63,440 nucleotides of DNA from an uncultured bacterium. GTDB taxonomy: Bacteria > Krumholzibacteriota > Krumholzibacteriia > LZORAL124-64-63. Below are positions 1 to 13,559 of this stretch, one piece after another. A program made the translations under genes and the position numbers. How positions within the stretch are numbered: position 1 is the stretch's first letter; every line of letters starts with the position of its first letter. The stretch spans positions 1 through 63,440 of the forward strand of contig CAIWHK010000037.1 of NCBI GenBank assembly GCA_903912525.1. Direction: 5' to 3'. The notes under the pieces were generated by a model. It was not told the DNA's origin, did not search any database, and saw only the letters and a list, made by a program, of their open reading frames with translations.

Positions 1-1
1 C

Positions 2-1519
2 ACCCTGCATGCGCAGGTGGCCGAGGGCGGCGGCGCGCGCGCCCGCCAGAGGCACCTCGAGCAGAAGAAGATGCTCGTGCGTGACCGCATCGAGGCGCTG
101 CTCGACCCCGGTTCGCCGTTCCTGGAGTTGTCGCCGCTGGCGGCGCACGGGATGTACGACGGCGAGGCGCCGGCCGCCGGCGTCGTCACCGGCGTCGGGC
201 GCGTGCACGGACGGCAGCTCATGATCGTCGCCAACGACGCCACCGTGAAGGGCGGCAGCTACCTGCCCCTGACGGTGAAGAAGCACCTGCGCGCGCAGGA
301 GATCGCGCGCGAGAACCGCCTGCCGTGCGTCTACCTGGTCGACTCGGGCGGCGCCTTCCTGCCCCTGCAGGCGGACGTCTTCCCGGACCGCGACCACTTC
401 GGCCGCATTTTCTACAACCAGGCGCAGATGAGCGCCATGGGCCTGCCGCAGCTGAGCGCCGTGCTGGGCTCGTGCACCGCCGGCGGCGCCTACGTGCCGG
501 CGATGAGCGACGAAGTCGTCATCGTCAAGGAACAGGGCACCATCTTCCTGGGCGGGCCGCCGCTGGTGAAGGCAGCCACGGGCGAGGAAGTGACGGCCGA
601 GGAACTGGGCGGGGGCGACGTCCACACGCGCATCAGCGGCGTGGCCGACCACCTGGCCAACGACGACGCGCACGCGCTGCAGATCCTGCGCGACGCCATC
701 GAGAACCTGGGGCCCGTGCAGATCGCGCGCACGCCGTGCGCCGCGCCCGAGGATCCGCACTACGACCCCGACGAACTGTACGGCGCGGTCAGCCACGACC
801 CGCGTATCCCGTTCGACGTGCGCGAGGTCATCGCGCGCCTGGTCGACGGCAGCCGCCTGCACGAGTTCAAGCCGCGCTACGGCACCACGCTGGTCTGCGG
901 CTTCGCGCACCTGCACGGCTACACCGTCGGCATCATCGCGAACAACGGGATCCTGTTCAGCGCCGAGGCGCTGAAGGCCACGCACTTCATCGAGCTGTGC
1001 AACGCGCGCTCGATCCCGCTCGTCTTCCTGCAGAACGTGACCGGCTTCATGATCGGCCGGCAGTACGAGCACGGCGGCATCGCGAAGGACGGCGCGAAGA
1101 TGGTCAACGCCGTCAGCAACAGCACCGTGCCCAAGTTCACGGTCATCATCGGCGGCAGCTACGGCGCCGGGAACTACGGCATGTGCGGGCGCGCTTACCA
1201 GCCGCGCCTGCTGTTCATGTGGCCGCAGGCGAAGATCTCGGTGATGGGCGGCGAGCAGGCCGCCGGCGTCATGCTGACGGTCAAGAAGGACCAGTTGGCG
1301 CGCGCCGGGCAGGCGCTCGACGCCGCCGGCGAGAATGCCATCACCGCGCCCATCCTGGCCAAGTACGAGGAGGAGGGGCACGCCTACTACAGCAGCGCGC
1401 GCCTGTGGGACGACGGGGTCATCGACCCGGTCTCGACGCGCGACGTGCTGGGACTGGGCCTGGCCATGTCGCTGAACGCACCCATCCCGCCGGTCCGCTA
1501 CGGCATCTTCCGGATGTAG
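2..1519 (+). CDS. liuB: Methylcrotonyl-CoA carboxylase, carboxyltransferase (beta) subunit, 5' partial
   Basis: Transfers carboxyl from carboxybiotin to 3-methylcrotonyl-CoA in leucine degradation. The frame is open from base 2 with no good start inside the window, so the first few dozen codons lie upstream; a GTG at 17 is unlikely to be the start because family members begin well before the [10 protein letters not shown] segment. Two crotonase-fold halves are visible. The C-terminal half carries the MCC-beta signature ([19 protein letters not shown], then [18 protein letters not shown] and [10 protein letters not shown]), which separates it from propionyl-CoA carboxylase. The next genes are a hydratase, a biotin carboxylase and a biotin carrier, the usual liu set. 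A Shine-Dalgarno for liuC overlaps this gene's stop, so the genes are co-translated. Substrate assignment rests on signature plus context. Confidence 0.93.
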   Translation, partial: TLHAQVAEGGGARARQRHLEQKKMLVRDRIEALLDPGSPFLELSPLAAHGMYDGEAPAAGVVTGVGRVHGRQLMIVANDATVKGGSYLPLTVKKHLRAQEIARENRLPCVYLVDSGGAFLPLQADVFPDRDHFGRIFYNQAQMSAMGLPQLSAVLGSCTAGGAYVPAMSDEVVIVKEQGTIFLGGPPLVKAATGEEVTAEELGGGDVHTRISGVADHLANDDAHALQILRDAIENLGPVQIARTPCAAPEDPHYDPDELYGAVSHDPRIPFDVREVIARLVDGSRLHEFKPRYGTTLVCGFAHLHGYTVGIIANNGILFSAEALKATHFIELCNARSIPLVFLQNVTGFMIGRQYEHGGIAKDGAKMVNAVSNSTVPKFTVIIGGSYGAGNYGMCGRAYQPRLLFMWPQAKISVMGGEQAAGVMLTVKKDQLARAGQALDAAGENAITAPILAKYEEEGHAYYSSARLWDDGVIDPVSTRDVLGLGLAMSLNAPIPPVRYGIFRM

Positions 1520-1531
1520 GAGCGCAAGCTG

Positions 1532-2406
1532 ATGGCCCTTCGCCAACAACCCGCCGGACCGGTATTGGTCGTCACCCTGGACGATCCCGCGTCGCGGCAC
1601 GCCCTGTCCGCGGCGATGGTCGCCTCGCTGCATGGCCTGTTCACGGACCTCGCGGGGCGCGAACCGCTGTCGCCGGGCGAGGCCGGGGCGGCGCAGCCGG
1701 ACATCGGTCCGGGCGGCGCTCGTCGCCCGCGCGCGGTGGTCCTGCGCGCGAGCGGCAAGGTGTTCTGCGCCGGCGCGCACCTCGGCGAGATGGCCGAAGC
1801 GGGTCGGGCCGAACCGGCGGCCAACCTGGCCGCGGCCGTGCACCTGGGCGCGATGTTCCGCGCCATCCACGACTGTCCCGCGCCGGTGATCGCGCGCGTG
1901 CAGGGCGGCGCCTTCGGCGGCGGCGCCGGGCTGGCTGCCGCCTGCGACCTGGTCGTGGCCTCACCGGCAGCGCAGTTCTGCTTCTCGGAGGCGAAGCTGG
2001 GCCTGGTGCCCGGCGTGATCAGCCCGCTGGTCGTCGAGCGCCTTGGTGTTGCCCGCGCCCGCGACCTGTTCCTGACCGCGCGCACGTTCGACGCGGCCGA
2101 GGCGTACCGCCTGGGTCTGGTCGACCGGCTGGCGCCCGCGGGCGGCCTTGACGAGGCCGTCGAGAAGGTGGTCGATGACCTGCTTCGCGGGGGCCCGGCA
2201 GCCCTCGGCGCGGCGAAGGACCTGCTGGGCGCCGTCGCGCGGCTGGGTTACGACGACAGCGCGCAGGAGTGCGCCGGCCGCATCGCCGTTGCGCGCGCCA
2301 CGCCCGAGGCTCAGGCCGCGCTGGCGGCGTTCAGCGAACGCAAGCCGGCGCCGTGGGTGCCGACGGGCGGCTGGCGGTTGCAACCCTGCGAAGGCGAGGA
2401 ACGCGC

Positions 2407-2410
<4 letters not shown>
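1532..2410 (+). CDS. liuC: Enoyl-CoA hydratase, probable 3-methylglutaconyl-CoA hydratase
   Basis: Crotonase-family hydratase of 292 residues that should convert 3-methylglutaconyl-CoA to HMG-CoA, the step after the carboxylase. The oxyanion segment SGKVFCAGAHL (74-84), GGAFGGGAGLAAACDL (125-140) and FSEAKLGLVPGVISP (151-165) are present; the last is typical of methylglutaconyl-CoA hydratases. Residues about 42-66 form a Gly/Pro/Ala-rich insertion that makes it longer than the usual ~260. The ATG at 1532 is preceded by AGGAG at 1518-1522 with good spacing. Its stop TGA overlaps the ATG of the biotin carboxylase gene (ATGA), a typical coupled junction. The generic family is certain; the exact substrate is inferred from the cluster. 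Confidence 0.9.
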
Positions 2411-3966
<1,556 letters not shown>

Positions 3967-3987
3967 TGCCGACATGAAGGAGCCACG

Positions 3988-4494
3988 GTGCAACTGAAGT
4001 TCCGCGACGAATCCGGCGAGCATGCGCTCAATGTCAGCCGGCGCGAAGAAGCCTGGCTGGTCGCGACCGACGGCGTGCCGGGCGCCACCGTCGTGACGGC
4101 CGCCGGCGACGGCGCCTGGCTCGTGGCCGGGCCCGATGGCGCGCGCCGCCGCGCGTGGGTCGTCAGACACCGTGACGAGCGGTTGGTGTTCTGCGAGGGC
4201 CGTGTGCACCGCCTGCGGCGCCCCGACCCCGTTCACGCGGACGAGGCGACCGGCGGCGGCGCCGACGGCCCGGACCTGCACGCGCGCATGCCGGGAAAGG
4301 TCGTGCGCCTGCTCGTGGCCGCGGGCCAGTCGGTCGTCGCGGGCCAGCCCCTGGTGATCATGGAGTCGATGAAGATGGAGACCGAACTGGCCGCGCCCGT
4401 GGCCGGTGTCGTGGACCGCATCGCGGTGGTCGAGGGCCAGGTCGTCGCGCAGGGCGACCTCCTGGTGGCGGTCAGCCCGCCCCCGGCCGACTGA
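3988..4494 (+). CDS. Biotin carboxyl carrier protein (C-terminal part of a split MCC alpha)
   Basis: 168 residues. The N-terminal ~90 resemble the beta-rich linker domain that joins biotin carboxylase and carrier in MCC alpha; the C-terminal ~75 are a biotinyl domain (MPGKVVRLLVAAGQSV, then ESMKMETEL). Lys129 in S-M-K-M is the expected biotinylation site; Ser replaces the common Ala before it. The start is GTG 3988, with AAGGAG at 3977-3982. It is in frame with the upstream biotin carboxylase, separated only by TAG and seven codons. It must work in trans with the biotin carboxylase and carboxyltransferase. Confidence 0.9.
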   Translation: MQLKFRDESGEHALNVSRREEAWLVATDGVPGATVVTAAGDGAWLVAGPDGARRRAWVVRHRDERLVFCEGRVHRLRRPDPVHADEATGGGADGPDLHARMPGKVVRLLVAAGQSVVAGQPLVIMESMKMETELAAPVAGVVDRIAVVEGQVVAQGDLLVAVSPPPAD

Positions 4495-4511
4495 CCCCGC
4501 GCGGGAGTGCG

Positions 4512-5381
4512 ATGGAACGCAGCCTGCAGGACATTGTCGCGGCCACCGGGGAACTTCCCGCGCTGCCGTCGACCACCGCTCGCCTGCTGAAACTGCTGGA
4601 CGACGATACGGTCGGCGCCGACGAGGTGCTCGACATCATCGGCCGTGACCCTGCCCTGACTGCGAACCTGCTGAAACTCTGCAACAGCGCCTACTACGGG
4701 TTGCGGCGGCGCGTCGGCACCGTCCACGAGGCGCTGATCATGCTCGGCAACCGGGCCGTGGTCTCGCTCGCCTTCGCGACCAGCCTGGGCGATGTGCTGC
4801 GGGGGCCGCTGGCCGGCTATCATCTCGAGCGGGACGAGCTCTGGAAACACGCGCTGGCGGTGGGTGTCGGTGCGGCCCACATTCTGGGCAACGCGGGTGA
4901 CCGTGGCCGCCGCGAGCGCGCCTTCACCGGCGGCCTGGTGCATGATATCGGCAAGCTCGTCCTGAACGGCCCGCTCAAGGCGAAGCTGCAGCAATTGCCG
5001 CCGGCCGGCGACTTCGTCGTGTTGCTGGAAGGAGAGCGAGCCATCCTCGGCTTCGACCACGCACAGGCCGGCGCCGCCCTGGCCGAGTCCTGGAACTTCC
5101 CGCCGGCCCTCGCGGCCGTGATCGGCGCGCACCACGCGCCGGTCGGCGCCGGCGCCGCGGAGCTGCCGGAAGGCGCCGACGCACCCCTGCTGTGCGCCGT
5201 GCAGGCCGCCAACCTGGTCGCCAGCCGCGCGGGGCTGGGCGCCGGGACGCGGCACGACGAAGACCAGTGGCGGGCCGGCCTGGCCGCCCTCGGCATCGAC
5301 GAAGCCGCGGCGGTTGAACTGCAGGTCCGCCTGCCGGGTGATGTGTCCGCCCTCTGTGAAGCCCTCGGAGGCCGAAGGTGA
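4512..5381 (+). CDS. HDOD-domain protein
   Basis: 289-residue protein with one HDOD domain over about residues 5-210 (LPALPSTTARLLKLL, DPALTANLLKLCNSAYYG, GGLVHDIGKLVLN, LGFDHAQAGAALAESW). HDOD proteins are relatives of HD phosphohydrolases and usually act as signalling or scaffold modules; no receiver or GGDEF domain is attached. The motif HDIGK resembles the HD dyad, but most HDOD proteins are not active enzymes. It lies 17 bases after the biotin carrier gene and overlaps the next gene by 4 bases. A paralogue sits at 19382-20284 with the same N-terminal pattern. The domain is clear; the role is unknown. Confidence 0.85.
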   Translation: MERSLQDIVAATGELPALPSTTARLLKLLDDDTVGADEVLDIIGRDPALTANLLKLCNSAYYGLRRRVGTVHEALIMLGNRAVVSLAFATSLGDVLRGPLAGYHLERDELWKHALAVGVGAAHILGNAGDRGRRERAFTGGLVHDIGKLVLNGPLKAKLQQLPPAGDFVVLLEGERAILGFDHAQAGAALAESWNFPPALAAVIGAHHAPVGAGAAELPEGADAPLLCAVQAANLVASRAGLGAGTRHDEDQWRAGLAALGIDEAAAVELQVRLPGDVSALCEALGGRR

Positions 5382-5785
5382 ACGTCCTGTTCATGTGCAC
5401 CGCCAACGCCTGCCGCAGCCAGATGGCCGAGGCCTGGGCCCGCCACCTGTTCCCGGCCGGCTGGACCGTGGCGAGCGCCGGACTGATCACGCACCCGATC
5501 CACGAACGCACCCGCGCGATCATGGCCGAGGTGGGCATTGCCATGGACGGCCAGTACTCGAAGTCGATCGATGTGCATGACCTCGACACCTTCGACCTGA
5601 TCGTCACGTTGAGCGAGGAGGCGGGGCGCTTCCTGCCGACCCTGGCCGACCCGGCGCGACACCGCCATTGCCCGGTCAGCGACCCCATGGCCGCACGGGG
5701 CTCTCCCGAGCGGATCCGCGCCGCCTATCGCGCCGGCCGCGACGCTATCCGGGCCCTGGTTCAGGACATCGCGGCCGCCGTTTGA
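5378..5785 (+). CDS. Low-molecular-weight phosphotyrosine phosphatase / arsenate reductase-like protein
   Basis: 135 residues with the LMW-PTP/ArsC P-loop near the N-terminus: Cys7-TANAC-Arg13-S, a C-X5-R anion-binding loop. Asp102 in SDPM is the expected general acid. A second Cys (Cys12) lies in the loop, but the paired distal cysteines of thioredoxin-coupled arsenate reductases are not evident in TLSEEAGRFLPTL, so a phosphatase or another oxyanion reductase is equally possible. The start (GTGAACGTC) overlaps the HDOD stop by 4 bases, so the two are probably coupled. There is no arsenic operon around it. Confidence 0.8.
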   Translation: MNVLFMCTANACRSQMAEAWARHLFPAGWTVASAGLITHPIHERTRAIMAEVGIAMDGQYSKSIDVHDLDTFDLIVTLSEEAGRFLPTLADPARHRHCPVSDPMAARGSPERIRAAYRAGRDAIRALVQDIAAAV

Positions 5786-5844
5786 GGCCACCCGCACGTC
5801 CCCGGAAGCGTCTCGAATTACCAAAGACCTTCAAAGTCATTGAG

Positions 5845-5874
5845 TTGTTGAAAGATACAGATACCCTTAATAAT
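5845..5874 (+). promoter_or_regulatory. Candidate sigma-70-type promoter for nrdJ
   Basis: TTGTTG at 5845-5850 and TAATAAT at 5868-5874 with 17 bases between, inside an AT-rich island of an otherwise GC-rich window. If used, it gives a transcript leader of about 420 bases before nrdJ. It is placed by eye only; TTGAAT/TATCGT at 6044-6073 is a weaker alternative. Confidence 0.4.
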
Positions 5875-6301
5875 CGACCCAAGCACTCCCATTCTTCCCG
5901 GAGGGTTGGCACGCGCAGCGGACGGCCTGCCGGTGAAAAATTCTTGGGCTCCGGAGATGGCCGCCAATCGCAGTTCCGGCGCGTCTTTTCAGCGGTTGCG
6001 CCACCCCAGGCAGGGGCCCGCCGGCCATGGTTAGAATTTTGTTTTGAATCGTGCGGGGGATGTCTCCTATCGTCCCGCTCGCGCCACTAAGTGGTGTGGT
6101 TACGGAATCCCAACTCCCCCAGATGTTGGGGGTTAGTCGTCGGATAGAAAATCAAGCGCGACCTGATTTTTCCTCAGGAAACGGGGCGCGGCAGGCAGCG
6201 GAAATTCCGTCCAGCCGCACCCTCAGGGCCGACCCGTCGGCACTGGGAATCGCCTGGTCGGGCAGCGTTCAGACGGACCTGAACACAAGGAGTGGATGGT
6301 C
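5875..6301 (+). promoter_or_regulatory. Long non-coding leader of nrdJ, candidate structured cis-regulatory RNA
   Basis: Between the LMW-phosphatase stop (5785) and nrdJ lie about 515 bases with no convincing gene and visibly lower GC than the flanks. It holds several short inverted repeats: CCCCCA/TGGGGG around 6115-6131, CCTGA/TCAGG around 6162-6178, and CCAC/GTGG around 6086-6096. It also has a CCGGTGAAAA segment near 5931 that resembles part of the cobalamin-riboswitch core, but no acceptable B12 box follows, so no riboswitch is called. No NrdR-box-like palindrome was seen. A B12-dependent reductase behind such a leader makes cofactor or nucleotide sensing plausible, but this is inference. 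Confidence 0.35.
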
Positions 6302-9214
<2,913 letters not shown>

Positions 9215-9291
9215 CGGCCAGGCGGCACGGCCGGCGCTGAAAGGCACCGGTCCGTGGAGACGGAGCGACCCTGCGGCCAGGATGGCTGCCG

Positions 9292-9330
9292 GAACCCGGC
9301 GGGGATGGATCCCTGCCGGGTTCTTCTTTT
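9292..9330 (+). terminator. Rho-independent terminator after nrdJ
   Basis: Stem GAACCCGGC (9292-9300) with GCCGGGTTC (9315-9323), extended inward by GGG/CCC around a bulge, followed by the T-rich run ttcttctttt (9321-9330). It starts 78 bases after the nrdJ stop. Confidence 0.85.
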
Positions 9331-9454
9331 GGCGGCCGTTGGCGCGACGCGGCGGGCCGGCGGCGGTTTATGGTATCATCAATGGTTGGCGGGCGGCCTC
9401 GCGGCCGCCCGTCGCGCATCAGGGACGCACTCCGGCGGGACGGCAGCGACGCGC

Positions 9455-11515
9455 ATGTTCAGGCACGAGGGCAGCTACACGCAAGGGCGGGGCGGGCGCG
9501 GCGAGCGCGGCGGCCGGCTTCGCCGTGTGCTGTCCTGGCTGCTCGCGGTGCTGGCCATGCCGGCCGCCGCCGGCGCCACGGTTGTCAGCTGGGGCTCGGG
9601 CGTCGTAGCCGGGCCGGAGCAGCTGACGGGACTGGTGGCGGCGGCCGCCGGCGGCTACCACACGCTGGGCCTGCGCGCGGACGGGACCGTGATCGCCACC
9701 GGCTACGACTGGTTCGGGCAGGCCGCCGTGCCGCCGGCCGCGCACGGCATCGTCTCGGTCGCCGCCGGCTACCTGCACAGCCTGGCCCTGGCGGGCGACG
9801 GCGCGGTCCTGGCCTGGGGCGCCGACGACCACGACCAGGCGCAGCCGCCGCCGCAGAACGCAGGCCTGCTGGCGATCGCCGCGGGCGGCTACCACAACCT
9901 GGCGCTGCGCGCGGACAGCTCCATCGTCGCCTGGGGCCGCGACGACTTCGGCCAGGCGCAGCCGCCGCCGGCCAACGCGGGATTCACGGCCATCGCCGCC
10001 GGCGGCTTCCACAATCTGGCGCTGCGCGCGGACGGTTCGATCGCGGCGTGGGGGCGCGATGACGAAGGCCAGTGCCAGGTGCCGGCGCCCAATTCCGGGT
10101 TTGTCGCCGTGGCGGCCGGCTGGCGCCACAGCCTGGCGCTGCGCGCGAACGGCGCCGTCGTCGCCTGGGGCAACAACGACTACGGGCAGGGTTTGGCGCC
10201 CGTGCCCAACGGCGGGTTCGCGACGATCGCCTGCGGCTTCGACCACAACCTGGCGCTGGCTGTCGACGGCGCGCTCACGGCCTGGGGGCGCGACGACGCC
10301 GGCCAGGGCCACGCGCTGTCGCCGAACGCATTCTACACCGCCGTGCGCGGCGGCTTCGGGCACACCGTGGGCCTTCGCAGCGATGGCGGTGTCGATGCGT
10401 GGGGGCTGAACGACGACGCACAGTGCGGGCTGGCGGCGCCCAATGTCGACTTCGTCGGCGTCGCGGCGGGTCGCGAGCACAGCCTGGCGCTGCGCGACGA
10501 CGGCTTCATTCTGGCCTGGGGCGACGACGCGCAGGGGCAGGTCGATGTCCCGGCGCCGAACCTGGGCTACACGCGCATCGCGGCCGGTCGTGCCCACAGC
10601 CTGGCGTTGCGCGCCGACGGCGCGGTCGCCGCCTGGGGTCGCAACACAGAGGGCCAGTGCAACGCACCGGCGTTCCCCATGGTGGGCATCGCCGCCGGCG
10701 GCGAGCACAGCCTGGGCCTGGCGGCGGCCGGATTCGTGCTCAGCTGGGGCAGCAACGCGCAGGGCCAGGTGACCGTGCCGGCACCCAACACGGGCTTCGT
10801 GGCGATCGCCGCCGGCGGCTCGCACAGCCTGGGCCTGAAGTCCGGCGGCAACGTCGTGGCGTGGGGCAACCAGGCCGACGGCCGCTGCAACGTGCCGGCG
10901 CCGAACGCAGGCTTCATTGCGGTCGCGGCGGGGTCGGCGCACAGCCTGGGGTTGAAGTCCGACGGCAGCGTCGTGGCCTGGGGCGCGAACGACGGCGGCC
11001 AATGCCAGGTGCCCGCCGGCGCGGGGCCCTTCGTCGCAGTGGCGGCCGGCGACCGGTTCAGCCTGGCGCTCACCGACCGCGCCACGGTCGTCGCCTGGGG
11101 TGACATCGGGCCGAGCAACTACCCGGTCCCGGCGCTCAACGCCGGCCTGAAGGCGATCGCGGCCGGCGGCACGCACGCGCTGGCGGCGCGCAGTCCCGGG
11201 CCGACGGGCGTGCCCATCCCATCACCAACAGCAGCGCGCGGCGCGCGGCTGCTGCCGAACACGCCGAACCCGTTCAATCCGTCGACGACGATCTGCTTCG
11301 AACTGGAGGCGGCGGCGCCGGTGCGGCTGGGCGTGTACGACCTGCGCGGTCGCCTGGTGCGCCTGCTGGCGGAGGGACCGTTCGCGGCGGGACGGCACCA
11401 GGTGCGCTGGGATGGAAGGGACGCGGCCGGGCGGCCGCAGCCGGCCGGCGCCTACCTGTGCCGCCTTGAAGCGGGGCAGGCGCGGGCCGTGCGCGCCCTG
11501 TCGCTTGTGAAGTAG
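9455..11515 (+). CDS. Exported RCC1-type beta-propeller protein with FlgD-like / PNPFNP C-terminal module
   Basis: 686 residues. A signal peptide (RRVLSWLLAVLAMPAAAGA, about 26-44) favours the ATG at 9455; an upstream in-frame extension is low-complexity and unlikely. About fourteen tandem repeats of ~39 residues follow, each with AAGxxHSLxLRxDGxVxAWGxNxxGQ, the RCC1-like unit; Pro-Asn-containing linkers (VPAPNxGF) separate many of them. From about residue 595 comes a C-terminal module with LLPNTPNPFNPSTTI, VYDLRGRLVRLL and WDGRDAAGRPQPAGAYLCRL. This is the FlgD-Ig-like tail that in FCB bacteria marks secreted proteins, often for type IX-like export. It is monocistronic. The ligand is unknown. 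Confidence 0.9.
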   Translation: MFRHEGSYTQGRGGRGERGGRLRRVLSWLLAVLAMPAAAGATVVSWGSGVVAGPEQLTGLVAAAAGGYHTLGLRADGTVIATGYDWFGQAAVPPAAHGIVSVAAGYLHSLALAGDGAVLAWGADDHDQAQPPPQNAGLLAIAAGGYHNLALRADSSIVAWGRDDFGQAQPPPANAGFTAIAAGGFHNLALRADGSIAAWGRDDEGQCQVPAPNSGFVAVAAGWRHSLALRANGAVVAWGNNDYGQGLAPVPNGGFATIACGFDHNLALAVDGALTAWGRDDAGQGHALSPNAFYTAVRGGFGHTVGLRSDGGVDAWGLNDDAQCGLAAPNVDFVGVAAGREHSLALRDDGFILAWGDDAQGQVDVPAPNLGYTRIAAGRAHSLALRADGAVAAWGRNTEGQCNAPAFPMVGIAAGGEHSLGLAAAGFVLSWGSNAQGQVTVPAPNTGFVAIAAGGSHSLGLKSGGNVVAWGNQADGRCNVPAPNAGFIAVAAGSAHSLGLKSDGSVVAWGANDGGQCQVPAGAGPFVAVAAGDRFSLALTDRATVVAWGDIGPSNYPVPALNAGLKAIAAGGTHALAARSPGPTGVPIPSPTAARGARLLPNTPNPFNPSTTICFELEAAAPVRLGVYDLRGRLVRLLAEGPFAAGRHQVRWDGRDAAGRPQPAGAYLCRLEAGQARAVRALSLVK

Positions 11516-11554
11516 CGACCTGTTGCCCCAACTGTCCGGCCGGCAGGCGCGTCG

Positions 11555-12151
11555 TCAGCGCGCGGCGCCCAGCGCCTTGGTGATGGCGGCCCGCATTTCC
11601 GGATCCTCGGGCGTCGTCTTCGGGCCGAAGCGCGCGATGACCTTGCCGTCGCGCCCCACCAGGTACTTGGTGAAGTTCCAGGTCGGCTCTTCCAGCCCGC
11701 CGCCCGTCAGCCAGGCGTAGAGTCCGTCCTTGGCGTCGCCCTTGACCTTCACCTTCGCGAACAGCGGGAACGTGACCTTGTAGTTGAGCGTGCAGAACGA
11801 GCGGATGTCCTCGGCCGTGCCCGGCTCCTGGCCCATGAAGTCGTTGCTCGGGAAGCCGAGGATGACGAAGCCCTGGTCCTTGAACTCGCCGTAGAGCCCC
11901 TCGAGGCCCTTGTACTGCGGCGTCAGGCCGCACTTGCTGGCCGTGTTGACGACCAGCGCGACCTGCCCGTTCCACTGCGCCAGCGGCGCGGGCTTGCCCT
12001 CCAGCGAATCGGGCGTGAAGGACCACAGCGTGCCGGGCGCCTCGCCCGTGGCGGCCTGGGCGCCGCCGGCCAGCGCGCCGCGCAACACGATCAGGACGAT
12101 GCCCACGGCCGCGACCAGCGCGCCGATGAAGACCAGGACGACGTTCTTCAC
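11555..12151 (-). CDS. Membrane-anchored glutathione peroxidase family protein
   Basis: 198-residue thiol peroxidase of the GPx family. An N-terminal hydrophobic segment (about 4-24) should anchor it with the enzyme outside the cytoplasm. The catalytic segment reads NTASKCGLTPQY: the peroxidatic residue is Cys (codon TGC), not selenocysteine. The family FPSNDFMGQEPG and TWNFTKYLVGRDG follow, giving the Gln and Trp/Asn partners. The start is GTG 12151, with AAAGG upstream at proper spacing. It lies 49 bases downstream of the DUF819 permease gene on the same strand and converges with the RCC1 gene. Bacterial GPx of this type usually uses thioredoxin rather than glutathione. Confidence 0.92.
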   Translation of the reverse strand: MKNVVLVFIGALVAAVGIVLIVLRGALAGGAQAATGEAPGTLWSFTPDSLEGKPAPLAQWNGQVALVVNTASKCGLTPQYKGLEGLYGEFKDQGFVILGFPSNDFMGQEPGTAEDIRSFCTLNYKVTFPLFAKVKVKGDAKDGLYAWLTGGGLEEPTWNFTKYLVGRDGKVIARFGPKTTPEDPEMRAAITKALGAAR

Positions 12152-12200
12152 GATCAGCCTTTCGGGGCCGGCAGCGGCTTCCCGCGCGGGGAAGGCCGCC

Positions 12201-13349
12201 TCAGCCCTTCAACCAGTGCCCGAGCGCCACGCCGATGAAGTTCGCCACCGCGTAGCCGAGGGTGCCGCAAAGGATGGCCGGCAGGACCAGCTTCTCCCAG
12301 CGGCGGGCGACCGCCATCGCCGCGGCCGTGGTCGGCCCGCCGACATTGGCGTTCGAGGCGATGATAAGCTCGAACAGGTCCAGCCGCATCATGCCGCCGA
12401 CGCCGAGCACCACCAGCAGGTGAACAAGCAGGATCACCGCCGCGAAGACGAACAGCACCGGGCCCACCTTCATCACGGTCGCCACGTTGGCGCTGGCGCC
12501 GATGACGGCGAAGAACACCTGCATCAGGAAGGTGCCGATCACCTCGGCGCCGGCCAGCTTCGCGCAGGCCTTCGGCAGGCAGGTCGCGATCGTGACGGTC
12601 AGCGCCGTCACGAACAGGACGCCGCTGCCCTTCCAGCCGGTCTTCGCGGCCAGCGCGTAGCTGACCGCGCACAGGACCAGGCCGACGGCGACGGCCGTCG
12701 TCGTGCGACGCAGGTCCGGCAGTGTCGAAGCGGCCTGCCGTCCGGCGGCCAGCGCCTCGGAATCCTCCGCGACGGCCGTGTGCCGGATGCGGAAGCGGCG
12801 CGTGAGCCAGCCGATCGACGGCAGCGCGAACAGCGCCAGGAAGTAGAACGCCATGACCAGGTTGTCGGCCGCCACGCCGGCGCTCAACAGGTCGCCCGAG
12901 CGCAGCCCGACGATCTCCGAGACGGCCACGTAGTTCATCGACCCGCCGATGTAGGTGGCGCAGAACACGGCGGCCAGCTGCCAGCCCTCGGGCCCAAGCG
13001 GGACGGTGTGGTAGGCGATAATGGTGCCCACGACCGTCCCGACGGCGCCGACGACGAAGGCGATGAGCGTCGTGCCGGCCTCGCGCAGGATGCGCCTGAG
13101 GTCGGCCCGCAGCAGCAGCAGGGGGATGGCCAGCGGCACGAACTTCCCCCAGACCACGTCGTAGGCGGGGCTCTCCGGTGGGATCACGCCCAGGTTCGAG
13201 AGCACGAACGTGAAGCCCATGGTCAGCACGGCGCCGCTCAGGCGACGGCCCACGCGCGTGTCCTCGACATGCAGCCCGAAGGCGGCGGCGCCCAGCAGCA
13301 CGGCCCAGACGGCCCAGGTGCTGTCGGCGGGGATCAGGGTGGCCAGCAC
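12201..13349 (-). CDS. DUF819 family integral membrane protein
   Basis: 382 residues with about ten predicted membrane spans, matching DUF819 (YjcL-like) proteins: LGVIPPESPAYDVVWGKFVPLAIPLLLLRADL, then a GGSMNYVAVSE motif, and NANVGGPTTAAAMA near the C-terminus. The twin Gly-Gly-Ser/Pro segments in the two halves suggest an inverted-repeat transporter fold. The start is GTG 13349 with GGAGG at 13358-13362, eight bases upstream. The substrate is not known for this family. It is probably co-transcribed with the downstream peroxidase gene. Confidence 0.88.
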   Translation of the reverse strand: MLATLIPADSTWAVWAVLLGAAAFGLHVEDTRVGRRLSGAVLTMGFTFVLSNLGVIPPESPAYDVVWGKFVPLAIPLLLLRADLRRILREAGTTLIAFVVGAVGTVVGTIIAYHTVPLGPEGWQLAAVFCATYIGGSMNYVAVSEIVGLRSGDLLSAGVAADNLVMAFYFLALFALPSIGWLTRRFRIRHTAVAEDSEALAAGRQAASTLPDLRRTTTAVAVGLVLCAVSYALAAKTGWKGSGVLFVTALTVTIATCLPKACAKLAGAEVIGTFLMQVFFAVIGASANVATVMKVGPVLFVFAAVILLVHLLVVLGVGGMMRLDLFELIIASNANVGGPTTAAAMAVARRWEKLVLPAILCGTLGYAVANFIGVALGHWLKG

Positions 13350-13421
13350 GGGGTGGTCCTCCGGTGGAAGGGAACGGTCCGGGGCCGCGGTTGTTGTCCC
13401 AGGATGCGGCGCGTGGGGCGC

Positions 13422-13451
13422 ACCCTAGCAGATCGACGCCTCGCGCGACAA
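13422..13451 (-). promoter_or_regulatory. Candidate promoter of the DUF819-peroxidase pair
   Basis: On the minus strand TTGTCG (13451-13446) and TAGGGT (13427-13422) are separated by 18 bases, with a TG two bases before the -10 (TGCTAGGGT, extended -10 type). It lies about 72 bases upstream of the GTG start. Confidence 0.35.
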
Positions 13452-13559
13452 CCGGTCCGGGGCGGGACCCCGGAACGAAGTGGCGAAATCGCGGATGTAA
13501 TGCCAGAATACATCCCGAAGGACCCCGGCCCCGACACGGCCTGACTGGAGGATGGATCG

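Noticed and set aside
5378-5785. Arsenate reductase as firm annotation
   Set aside because: The distal cysteine pair used by thioredoxin-coupled ArsC is not evident, and no ars genes are near.
5925-5990. Cobalamin riboswitch before nrdJ
   Set aside because: Only the CCGGTGAAAA part is seen; the B12 box and the GCCACTG-type core are missing, so it is kept as a candidate leader only.
11555-12151. Selenocysteine in the glutathione peroxidase
   Set aside because: The catalytic codon is TGC (Cys) in SKCGLT; no in-frame TGA occurs.
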